Source of the DNA: Bacillota bacterium
GTDB lineage: Bacteria; Bacillota; Limnochordia; Limnochordales; ZCTH02-B6
NCBI GenBank assembly: GCA_003387805.1
Contig: QGSR01000046.1
Coordinates: forward strand, 1-10,188
Direction: 5' to 3'
Length of the DNA: 10,188 nt
Made by a program: the position numbers and the translations under genes. Positions 1 to 6,129 of this stretch are shown here, one piece after another. Numbering within the stretch: position 1 is the first letter of the stretch; each line of letters opens with the position of its first letter. Under the pieces are notes generated by a model. The model did no database searches, was not told the DNA's origin, and saw only the letters and a program-made list of their open reading frames with translations.

Positions 1-2
1 TC

Positions 3-860
3 TCAGCCTCGGTCCGGAACAACCTGCTCCCGCAAAAATGCCGTGACCACCCGCAGGAACTCCGTGGGACGCTCCAAATGCACGGCGTGGCCGGCGCCGG
101 GCACGACAGCGGTCCGGGCGTTGGGCATGTGAGCCGCCATGTCCGTCACGATGCGGACGTACTTTTCGTCGAGCTCGCCGGCGATGAGGAGCGTCGGCAT
201 CGTCAAGTCAGCCAGCCGATCATGCAGCGGCGGCTGGACGCCTGCGCCCATTCCCCGCAGCGAGTTGGCCAGCCCCGCCGCCCGGTTGCGAAGCCTTTGG
301 GCCCGCAGCGACGCCCGCACCGGCTCGGGCAGTCCCGCCTGGCTGGCGAACAGCGGCAGGCGCTCCCACCGCTCCACAAAGGCCGCCACGCCTTCCCGTT
401 CGATGAAGTCGGCCAGCGCCCGGTCGGAGGCGATGCGCGCCGCCCGTTCCGCCGCGTCGGCGATGCCCGGGGACCCGCTCTCCACGATGAGCCCTTCGAC
501 CCGCTGCGGCGCCGCGGCCGCCAAGTGCAGCGCCACCCGGCCGCCCATGGAGTAGCCAAGTACGGCCGTCCGGTCCACGCCCAGGCCGTCCAAAATAGCC
601 AGCAGATCGGCGATGCAGCGCTCCATGCGATAGCGCTCGGGGTCGCCGGGGGCGTCGGTGCCGCCGTGGCCGGGCAAGTCCACCGCGATGACCCGGAAAT
701 GCCGAGCAAGTTCGGGCAGGAAGGGGTCCCACGTGTGCAGACTGCCCGTAAACCCGTGGAGCAGCAGCAGCGCAGGCCCTTGGCCCGCGTCCCGCCAGCG
801 ATAGCGAACGCCGTTGACCGACTCCGTCCTCAGCGGGGACGCGTCAGTGGCATGGCTCAC
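3..860 (-). CDS. menH: MenH, SHCHC synthase (alpha/beta hydrolase)
   Basis: This protein of 285 residues is probably 2-succinyl-6-hydroxy-2,4-cyclohexadiene-1-carboxylate synthase, which eliminates pyruvate from the MenD product SEPHCHC in the cytoplasm. It has a complete alpha/beta-hydrolase layout: oxyanion-side motif HGFTGS at residues 35-40, nucleophile elbow GYSMGG with Ser104, acid Asp231 in AGELDE, and His258 in GAGHAVHLERP. Length is close to known MenH proteins (about 250-280). The start is GTG at 860-858, inside the GTGA overlap with the menD stop, so translation is probably coupled; the local Shine-Dalgarno is weak. Sequence alone does not separate MenH from other small alpha/beta hydrolases, but its place directly after menF-menD makes MenH by far the best call. 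The stop codon lies two bases inside the window, so further men genes (menB, menE) could follow outside it. Confidence 0.9.
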   Translation of the reverse strand: MSHATDASPLRTESVNGVRYRWRDAGQGPALLLLHGFTGSLHTWDPFLPELARHFRVIAVDLPGHGGTDAPGDPERYRMERCIADLLAILDGLGVDRTAVLGYSMGGRVALHLAAAAPQRVEGLIVESGSPGIADAAERAARIASDRALADFIEREGVAAFVERWERLPLFASQAGLPEPVRASLRAQRLRNRAAGLANSLRGMGAGVQPPLHDRLADLTMPTLLIAGELDEKYVRIVTDMAAHMPNARTAVVPGAGHAVHLERPTEFLRVVTAFLREQVVPDRG

Positions 861-3028
861 GGCGCATCGCCGCCCGCACGTCCGGGAGCGTCCGCCGGCG
901 CTTGGTCTTGTACCGACGCGTCGTTTTCCACCGAGGCGCCGCCTTTCCCGGGCGCGTCGTCTTCCTCCGAGCCCGCCGCACCCGCCTCCGTCCCCTGCGC
1001 TCCGCCGCGGACCACCGCCCGGACCGCCGCACGGGCCGCGGCCATGATCTCCCGGTGCTGCTGCACGTTGCGGGCCCGCTCGGTGGTCACCTCCACCACG
1101 TGCAGGCCGCCCTGCTCCATGCCCCGCCGCACGGCCGTCCGGAACGTTTCCCAGTCGTCGGCCCGTACGAACCGGCCTCCGTACATCCGCACGGCCGGCT
1201 CGAAGTCCAGGCCCAGGGGCGTGCCGAAGAGCAGCTCGAAATGCCGTGGGTGCTCGGACTGGGGCAGGAACGAAAAGATGCCGCCGCCGTCGTTGTTGAT
1301 GAGAACGATGGTGGCGTCCAGCCGGTGCAGCTTGGCGGCCAGCAGGCCGTTCAAATCATGATAGAACGACAGGTCGCCGATGACCAAGACCAGCGGCCCG
1401 TCCGTCCCGGCCGCGGCGCCCAGGGCGCTGGAGACGACGCCGTCGATGCCGCTGGCGCCCCGGTTGCCGAAAATCCGGACGCGCCGGTCAATGACCGGGA
1501 AGAAGGCGTCCAGGTCGCGGACCGGCATGCTGTTGCCGACGTACAACGCCGACCCGTCGGGCAGAAGCTCGGCCAGCTCCTCGAACACCCGGCCTTCAAA
1601 CATATTCGGCTGGGCTGCGGACGCTTGTCGCAGGGCCCGGCGCACCGCCTCGTTGAGCCGGCGCCACAGCGCCAGCCAGTCCCGGCCGCCCGATGCGGCG
1701 CCCGCTGCGGGCAGCGCGGCCAGGACCGCTTCGCACAGCCCCTTCGGATCGACGTGCAGCATCGCGGCCGCCGACAAGGCCGGATCGCGCCAGCCCGCCC
1801 CGCCGTCAATGACGACTTGCGGCACGTCGCGCCAGCGCTCGAAATACCGCAAGAGAGGCTTGGAGACGGGCAGCGCGCCGAAGCGGACGATCATATCGGG
1901 CCGCAGGGCCTCGGCCGCGTCGTCGCCGCGCAGAAACACGTCGTACGCATCGATGATGACGGAGGTTTCGGCGCCGGGCGACCCGAGAGCGCCGGGCGAC
2001 CCGAGAGCGCCGGGCGACCCGAGAGCGCCGGGCGACCCGAGAGCGGCCGGCGCCGTGCGCAAGCCCGACAGCGGGTCCGCCAGCACCGGCCAGCCCAGCG
2101 CCGCGGCCAGCCGGACCACCGGCCCGGCCGCATCCTCCGGCGTGTCCGGACCGCAGACGATGACGCCCCGCTGGACCCGGGACCAGGCCGTCGCCAGTGC
2201 CTCCGCCTCGGCCCGGGGCAGGCCACGCGGCCCGTCCACGACCAGCGTATATGGAAGGCCCGCCGTTGCGCCGAGAACATCGCTGCCGCCTTGCGCCGGC
2301 CTTTCGCCGGGCGCCGGCCCCCCGGACGGCCGCGGGTCTAGTCCCGGAATCCGGCTCGGGTCCAGTCCCGGAACCGGGCTCGGGCCCAGTCCCGGAACCG
2401 GGCTCGGGCCCAGTCCCGGAACCGGCCGCTGCCGCCGCCCCTGCAAGCGGGCGGCCTCCCCGTCCGTCCCGGGCAACGGCACCAGCGGTTCCCGCAGCGG
2501 GAAATTCAGGTGCACCGGCCCCGCGGGCACGGCTTTGGCCGTGGCCACGGCCCGGGACGCGGCCATGCGGGCGTAGCGCACCATCGCCTCCGCGGCCTCG
2601 GGCAGCGGCATGTCCACCGACCACTTCACGTGGCCGCCGTACAGCCGTACCTGGTCGATGGTCTGGTTGGTGCCCACGTCCCGCAGCTCCGGCGGCCGGT
2701 CGGCCGTCAGCAGCAGCAGCGGCACGCGGGAGTAGTACGCCTCCACCACCGCGGGCATGAAATTGACCACCGCCGTGCCGGAGGTGGCCACCAGCGCCAC
2801 GGGCGTCCCCGTGGCTTTGGCCAGCCCCAGCGCAAAAAACGCGGCGGACCGCTCGTCGATGTGCATCCAGACGCGCACGTCCGGATGTTCAGCGGCCAGC
2901 ATGGCCAAAGGCGTGGAACGGGATCCCGGGCAAATGCACACGTGGCGCACGCCGGCCCGGGCCAGCTCGTCGACGAACGCGCCGACGTACGCGTACGCGG
3001 CTTGCTGGACGCGGTGGCCGCCGTTCAT
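857..3028 (-). CDS. menD: MenD, SEPHCHC synthase, with repeat inserts
   Basis: Thiamine-diphosphate enzyme that joins isochorismate and 2-oxoglutarate to make SEPHCHC, the second step of menaquinone synthesis. The N-terminal pyrimidine-binding domain shows CPGSRSTPL (33-41) and the conserved Glu59 in DERSAAFFALG. The C-terminal domain shows GNSMPVRDLD (498-507), GNRGASGIDG (521-530), and the cofactor/metal motif GDLSFYHDLNGLL followed by NNDGGG (551-582), in the MenD form rather than the usual GDG form. It has 723 residues against roughly 550-580 in E. coli and B. subtilis. The excess is in three places: a Pro/Gly repeat linker (about 190-250), an ALGSPG repeat (about 329-352) and an acidic low-complexity tail (about 674-723). 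All catalytic motifs are intact, so it is probably active. ATG at 3028 overlaps the menF stop as ATGA; the GTGA at its end couples it to menH. Confidence 0.96.
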   Translation of the reverse strand: MNGGHRVQQAAYAYVGAFVDELARAGVRHVCICPGSRSTPLAMLAAEHPDVRVWMHIDERSAAFFALGLAKATGTPVALVATSGTAVVNFMPAVVEAYYSRVPLLLLTADRPPELRDVGTNQTIDQVRLYGGHVKWSVDMPLPEAAEAMVRYARMAASRAVATAKAVPAGPVHLNFPLREPLVPLPGTDGEAARLQGRRQRPVPGLGPSPVPGLGPSPVPGLDPSRIPGLDPRPSGGPAPGERPAQGGSDVLGATAGLPYTLVVDGPRGLPRAEAEALATAWSRVQRGVIVCGPDTPEDAAGPVVRLAAALGWPVLADPLSGLRTAPAALGSPGALGSPGALGSPGALGSPGAETSVIIDAYDVFLRGDDAAEALRPDMIVRFGALPVSKPLLRYFERWRDVPQVVIDGGAGWRDPALSAAAMLHVDPKGLCEAVLAALPAAGAASGGRDWLALWRRLNEAVRRALRQASAAQPNMFEGRVFEELAELLPDGSALYVGNSMPVRDLDAFFPVIDRRVRIFGNRGASGIDGVVSSALGAAAGTDGPLVLVIGDLSFYHDLNGLLAAKLHRLDATIVLINNDGGGIFSFLPQSEHPRHFELLFGTPLGLDFEPAVRMYGGRFVRADDWETFRTAVRRGMEQGGLHVVEVTTERARNVQQHREIMAAARAAVRAVVRGGAQGTEAGAAGSEEDDAPGKGGASVENDASVQDQAPADAPGRAGGDAP
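1971..2042 (-). repeat. 18-bp perfect tandem repeat (4 copies) in menD
   Basis: Four identical head-to-tail copies of GCGCCGGGCGACCCGAGA (plus-strand reading) begin at 1971, 1989, 2007 and 2025. On the coding strand they give ALGSPG four times, at MenD residues about 329-352, within the central domain. The unit is a multiple of three, so the frame is kept. Perfect identity of the copies points to recent slippage or unequal recombination. Confidence 0.95.
2340..2425 (-). repeat. 24-bp tandem repeat (about 3.6 copies) in menD
   Basis: Units begin at 2340, 2364, 2388 and 2412 (the last is partial, 14 bp). Units two and three are identical; unit one differs at a few positions. On the coding strand they encode a repeated eight-residue PVPGLGPS/PVPGLDPS motif at about residues 202-231, in the linker between the first and second MenD domains. 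The length is again a multiple of three. Confidence 0.93.
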
Positions 3029-4518
3029 CGCCCGGCCCCCAGCGCCGCCCGCATGGGCCTCATTTTCAGCACCGATTCCTCGTACTCGCTTTCCGGGTCG
3101 GAATCGCCCATAATGCCGCAGCCGGCGAACAAGAGCGCGGTTTCGCCCTGCACCAGTGCCGAACGCAGACCGACGGCGAACTCGCCGTCCCCGGCGCCGT
3201 CCATCCAGCCAATGGGTCCCGCGTACCAGCCGCGGTCCAAGTTTTCCTTTTCACGAATAAGCTTCAGCGCATCGGCCGTGGGCCAGCCGCCGATGGCCGG
3301 CGTCGGATGCACCCGGGCCACCAGCGCCAGCACGTCCGCGTCGCGGCCGGCCCGCGCCGTCACCGGCGTGTACAGATGCTGCACGTTGGCCAGCTTCCGC
3401 AGGCCCGTCTCCGCGGCCCGCACGTCCGTGCAGACCGGTGCCAGCGCCTGCAGAATCGAGCGCAGCACCACCCGGTGTTCCTCCATGTTTTTCGGATCGG
3501 ACAAGAGCCACCGGCCCAGCCGCTCGTCTTCGCCGGGCGTGGCGCCCCGGCCGATGGAGCCGGCCATGCACGCCACCTGCACCACCCCGTCGCGTTTGTG
3601 CACGATGCGCTCGGGCGTGGCGCCGATGAAGCACTCATGGCCCCGCCCCACGGCGAAGACGTAGCATTCCGGATAGTGGGCCTGGAGATAACGCAGGGCG
3701 GCGCCGATGTCGAATCCGCCCGCTGCGGTGAGGCGCGTGCTGCGGGCCAGCACCGCCTTTTCCAGCGCGCCGCCGCGAATGGCGGCCGCGACCTCCCGCA
3801 CGGCCGCCAGCCACTCGTCCTTCGGCGGGACGTCCTCGGCGGCCACCCGGCAGGCCGGGGTGCCCGCCGCCGCCGGAGCGACAACCGCGGCTGGGGCAGC
3901 GCCTGCTGCTGCGGCGGCGGTGGCGGCCACAGCCGGCTCCGCCCACGCCCGGGCCTCCTCCAGCGCCTCCAGCGCCGCGCCCGCCGCCCGGGCGGGATCC
4001 GTTTCCGCCGTCACCAGCGTGTTGACCGTCATCCAAGTCCGGCCGGCCGACGCCCCGTACAGCACCCGGGGCAAGGTCAGGCGGCCGTCGCCAAAGCCCT
4101 CCCACGGGCCCGTGGCGCTGCCCGCATCGAACGCGAAGCCGCCCAGCAGCACCGGCCCCGGCTCGGGACCTCCCTGCTCCGAGACGCCTTCCGCCACCAC
4201 GTGCACCGCGTGTTCCATCAGCGCCCGCCAGGCCCGGGACGCCTGCTCGAAACGGCCGGAGCCTGCCGCCGTCACCGCCCACACGCTGCCGGCGCCCACC
4301 AGCGCCACGTCCTGCCACGGCACGTGCCAGAACATCGCGTCCAGGCCCCGCGCCCGGGCCGACTCGTACACAACGACCGGATCAAAAGGCTCGGCGGCCT
4401 CCGACACGCTGACCAGCGCCGGCCGGCCCGTCCGCCGGGCCCGCTCCGCGGCCCCGTTGAACTGCTCCTCCAGCCAGCGACGCGACGCCCGCCGCGTCAC
4501 CATCATCGGCGCCGCCAT
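3025..4518 (-). CDS. menF: MenF, menaquinone-specific isochorismate synthase
   Basis: Converts chorismate to isochorismate, the committing step of menaquinone synthesis. The C-terminal half is a typical chorismate-binding domain: GALEKAVLAR with the probable catalytic Lys254, SDPKNMEEHRVV (341-351, with the general-acid Glu region), HPTPAIGGWP (404-413), REKENLDRGWYAGPIGW (422-438) and CGIMGDSDPESEYEE (467-481, Mg-binding glutamates). It has 497 residues, slightly long for the family. The N-terminal half is weakly conserved, and an Ala-rich linker (about 196-219) joins the halves. The start is ATG at 4518-4516, with GGAG five bases upstream; a GTG one codon earlier (4521) is an equally possible start. 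Either overlaps the TetR stop. A siderophore-type isochorismate synthase (DhbC/EntC) is the alternative, but the adjacent menD and menH decide for MenF. Confidence 0.94.
   Translation of the reverse strand: MAAPMMVTRRASRRWLEEQFNGAAERARRTGRPALVSVSEAAEPFDPVVVYESARARGLDAMFWHVPWQDVALVGAGSVWAVTAAGSGRFEQASRAWRALMEHAVHVVAEGVSEQGGPEPGPVLLGGFAFDAGSATGPWEGFGDGRLTLPRVLYGASAGRTWMTVNTLVTAETDPARAAGAALEALEEARAWAEPAVAATAAAAAGAAPAAVVAPAAAGTPACRVAAEDVPPKDEWLAAVREVAAAIRGGALEKAVLARSTRLTAAGGFDIGAALRYLQAHYPECYVFAVGRGHECFIGATPERIVHKRDGVVQVACMAGSIGRGATPGEDERLGRWLLSDPKNMEEHRVVLRSILQALAPVCTDVRAAETGLRKLANVQHLYTPVTARAGRDADVLALVARVHPTPAIGGWPTADALKLIREKENLDRGWYAGPIGWMDGAGDGEFAVGLRSALVQGETALLFAGCGIMGDSDPESEYEESVLKMRPMRAALGAGR
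3862..3933 (-). other. Ala-rich low-complexity linker in MenF
   Basis: Residues about 196-219 of MenF are almost all alanine with some valine, proline and glycine. They separate the variable N-terminal part from the chorismate-binding domain. It is a flexible linker, not a functional motif, and fits the low-complexity expansions seen in neighbouring proteins. Confidence 0.7.
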
Positions 4519-5168
4519 CACCGCTCCGCCCCCTGAGCCCCGATGCTGCGCAGCAGCATGGCCCGCAGCTCCGGCAGCGCCGCATCCAGCGGGTCCGGCT
4601 GGCCCGTGTGCACCCAGCGGGTCACCACTTCGTTGATGGCGCCCAGCCACACGTACGCGGCCAGCTCCGTGTCCAAAGGCGCGATGGAACCTTCCGCCAC
4701 GGCCCGGTCCAAATACCGCCGGATGAGCTGCGCGAACCCCGCGTGCAGCTCGAACAATTTGTCGTTGAAAGCGTGGCCCAGCCCGGCCGCCTCGATCAGC
4801 ATGATTTTGGCCAGCCGCCGGTGCCGGGAGAATTCGCCCAGCACGGCCCGCAGCGCCGCGTCCACCTTGTTGAGCGCGCCGTGCTCCTGCTCGATGGCGG
4901 TCTCCACCCGCCGCAGCAGCACCGAGTACATGTGGTCGACCAGCGCCAGGAAGATGCCTTGTTTGCTGGGAAAGAAATGATAAAACGAACCTTTGGAAGT
5001 GTCGGAGGCCCGCACGATGTCGTCCACCGCCGCAGCGTAGTAGCCCTTTTCGGCAAACACGTCCGCGGCCGCCTCCAAAATGCGGCGTTTCGTTTTGGGC
5101 TCGTCGTCGGCCGACAGCCAGCCCGCCGCCGGCGAAGGCTGCGAAGATGAGGATTCCGTGTGCTTCAC
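4518..5168 (-). CDS. TetR/AcrR-family regulator heading the men operon
   Basis: A 216-residue TetR-family repressor. The N-terminal DNA-binding domain runs from about residue 25 (KTKRRILEAAADVFAEKGYY) through the helix-turn-helix at about 46-66 (VDDIVRASDTSKGSFYHFF). The rest is an all-helical ligand and dimer domain. Its end (AINEVVTRWVHTG, then helical LPELRAMLLRSIG) recalls the FadR/YsiA type of Bacillus regulators, which bind acyl-CoA; this is a weak resemblance from memory. A Ser/Pro-rich stretch of about 24 residues precedes the domain. The start is GTG at 5168, with AGGGG 11 bases upstream. The stop overlaps the menF start, so it is co-transcribed with menFDH. A palindrome upstream of it is the likely own operator. 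The effector is unknown. Confidence 0.92.
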   Translation of the reverse strand: MKHTESSSSQPSPAAGWLSADDEPKTKRRILEAAADVFAEKGYYAAAVDDIVRASDTSKGSFYHFFPSKQGIFLALVDHMYSVLLRRVETAIEQEHGALNKVDAALRAVLGEFSRHRRLAKIMLIEAAGLGHAFNDKLFELHAGFAQLIRRYLDRAVAEGSIAPLDTELAAYVWLGAINEVVTRWVHTGQPDPLDAALPELRAMLLRSIGAQGAER

Positions 5169-5193
5169 CGCACGCTCAGCCCCTGTTGCGCAT

Positions 5194-5215
5194 CTAGACC
5201 GACGCGTCAGTCTAG
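5194..5215. promoter_or_regulatory. Candidate TetR operator (22-bp palindrome)
   Basis: Arms CTAGAC and GTCTAG flank a self-complementary core GACGCGTC. Over 22 bp only one symmetric pair fails to match. It starts ten bases after the -10 box on the minus strand, so it covers about +3 to +24 of the transcript, a placement expected to block transcription initiation. TAGAC/GTCTA half-sites are known for several TetR-family operators such as the NemR box. That this site binds the adjacent TetR protein is inference. Confidence 0.75.
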
Positions 5216-5224
5216 TCCTGTTCC

Positions 5225-5253
5225 AACATATCGCGTGCGGCGGCGAAAGTCAA
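5225..5253 (-). promoter_or_regulatory. Promoter of tetR-menFDH operon
   Basis: On the minus strand, TTGACT (5253-5248; five of six to TTGACA), a 17-bp spacer and TATGTT (5230-5225; four of six to TATAAT). Transcription would begin near 5218, giving a leader of about 50 bases before the GTG at 5168. It lies directly after the terminator of the preceding gene and directly before the palindrome. Confidence 0.7.
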
Positions 5254-5288
5254 TCAACGGCCGCCCCGGCCCGGCCGCCGGGCCCATC

Positions 5289-5315
5289 AAAAAAAGCGCC
5301 GCCTCGGGGCGGCGC
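5289..5315 (-). terminator. Intrinsic terminator of the cupredoxin gene
   Basis: Perfect 8-bp GC stem (GCGCCGCC at 5296-5303 with GGCGGCGC at 5308-5315) and a four-base loop, followed on the minus strand by seven T residues (A run at 5289-5295). It begins 22 bases past the cupredoxin stop and separates that gene from the men operon promoter. Confidence 0.88.
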
Positions 5316-5337
5316 GCTGCCCTTCCTGCCGCGGACC

Positions 5338-5826
5338 TTAGTCATCGCCGTCCACGACGACGATGCGGCCCACCATGCCCATCAGCTGATGCGCGTCCAC
5401 GGTGCAGATGATGGGATACTCGCCGGCCTGCCGGAAGACGAACGACCAGCGGTCGCCCTGCGCCAAAATGGGCGATTCAAACAGCGGCGGCTCCGCTCCG
5501 ACCCGGCGGGTGCTGGTCTGCACCACGTTGTGCTCCACCGTGTCCTCATTGACGAAGACGACGCGAGTGCCCGTGGTGATTTCCAAATCGCCCGGGTGGA
5601 AGCGGAAGTTGCGAATGTTGACGTAAACCGTGTTCGGCTCGCCTTCACCGTTCCCGGGCTCGTCCGCGCCCGGGGCGGCGGACGACGCGCCCTTTTCGCA
5701 CGCGCTGACGATGCCGAACCCGTCCAGGCCCGGAATCAAGCAGCCGGCCACGGCGATGCCCGCCAATATGATGAATAGGCCCGCGATCAGCCACGGGCCT
5801 GCAAGAAATCGACGTTCGGATGTCAT
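5338..5826 (-). CDS. Cupredoxin, membrane-anchored or lipoprotein
   Basis: A 162-residue blue-copper-type protein, presumably an extracytoplasmic electron carrier. Residues 5-30 form an N-terminal export signal with two arginines, a long hydrophobic stretch and a lipobox-like VAG-Cys29; a second VSA-Cys43 follows. Next come a Gly/Pro/acidic linker (about 44-65) and the cupredoxin domain (about 66-160). Probable copper ligands are His99 (EHNVV), Cys141 and His146 (CTVDAH) and Met151 (GM). The Cys-x4-His-x4-Met spacing is of the CxxGHxxxGM kind rather than plastocyanin spacing. The ATG at 5826 was chosen because a purine-rich RBS (5833-5842) precedes it and the signal sequence begins there. It is monocistronic by its own terminator. 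Its partner enzyme is unknown; a role in respiration alongside menaquinone is inference. Confidence 0.85.
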   Translation of the reverse strand: MTSERRFLAGPWLIAGLFIILAGIAVAGCLIPGLDGFGIVSACEKGASSAAPGADEPGNGEGEPNTVYVNIRNFRFHPGDLEITTGTRVVFVNEDTVEHNVVQTSTRRVGAEPPLFESPILAQGDRWSFVFRQAGEYPIICTVDAHQLMGMVGRIVVVDGDD

Positions 5827-5848
5827 GACTGACCCCACTCCTACCCGG

Positions 5849-5857
5849 AGTGTAACA
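5849..5857 (-). promoter_or_regulatory. Possible extended -10 promoter of cupredoxin gene
   Basis: TGTTACACT on the minus strand fits an extended -10 (TGn then TACACT, four of six to TATAAT). The -35 position is poor. It would give a leader of only about 16-20 bases carrying the RBS. Confidence 0.35.
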
Positions 5858-5895
5858 GAGTGTCGCGCCGGCGTGTGAGTGAAGATGTTACCGCG

Positions 5896-5916
5896 AAAAA
5901 GGGACATTTGTCCCTT
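5896..5916 (-). terminator. Hairpin with short U tract, likely B12-gene terminator
   Basis: Arms AAGGGACA (5899-5906) and TGTCCCTT (5909-5916) are separated by two bases. On the minus strand the stem ends in five T residues. The flanking CGCGGGG and TTTCGCG could extend the stem through G-U pairs in the minus-strand RNA but not in the plus-strand RNA, supporting a minus-strand function. It sits about 185 bases past the stop of the B12-binding gene. The short U run makes it weaker than the terminator at 5289; an operator role for the dyad is the alternative. Confidence 0.5.
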
Positions 5917-5964
5917 CCCCGCGTCAATATTTGCGTTCCAGCACCTGCCGGCGCTGCCGCCGCC

Positions 5965-6129
5965 GGCCTCACGCCGTCCGGCATCGCTTTTCGTTCCGGT
6001 CTTGTGCCGCCCGGCAGCGGTTTCCCGTACGGCCCGGCGCCGCCGGGCAGCGGCGTCCGCCCAGGCCTTGCACGACGCGGCAGCGCTTCCCGCTCCGGCC
6101 TTACACCGCCCGGCCCGCGGCCTCCTCGG
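5965..6129. repeat. 33-bp imperfect tandem repeat array (5 units)
   Basis: Units begin at 5965, 5998, 6031, 6064 and 6097. Each starts GGCCTT or a near variant, followed by a conserved CCGCCCGGCAGCG-like middle. The fifth unit overlaps the last nine codons and stop of the B12-binding protein gene; the other four fill most of the gap to the cupredoxin gene. The copies have diverged but the period is constant. The period is a multiple of three, and the frame of the upstream gene stays open for 43 codons past its stop. Confidence 0.8.

Noticed and set aside
902..2341. 479-codon open frame on the plus strand opposite menD
   Set aside because: The repeats seen in it (GRPESA-type) are the antisense reading of the menD repeat; no RBS or domain.
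2336..2341. GTCTAG inside menD resembling a half-site of the TetR palindrome
   Set aside because: No matching opposite arm nearby; it falls at the edge of the coding 24-bp repeat and is a chance hexamer.
4519..4650. Upstream extension of MenF by 44 residues
   Set aside because: Would overlap 130 bases of tetR; the extra residues are low-complexity, and a coupled start with GGAG exists at 4518.
5338..5826. Twin-arginine export signal in the cupredoxin
   Set aside because: ERRFLAG has adjacent arginines but lacks the SRRxFL spacing; the long hydrophobic run and lipobox-like cysteines fit Sec/lipoprotein export better.
5827..5907. Upstream extension of the cupredoxin by 27 residues
   Set aside because: Would place a hydrophilic stretch before the signal sequence and run into the terminator hairpin; the ATG at 5826 has an RBS.
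5965..6129. CRISPR array
   Set aside because: The 33-bp units are contiguous, with no unique spacers between them, and are diverged.
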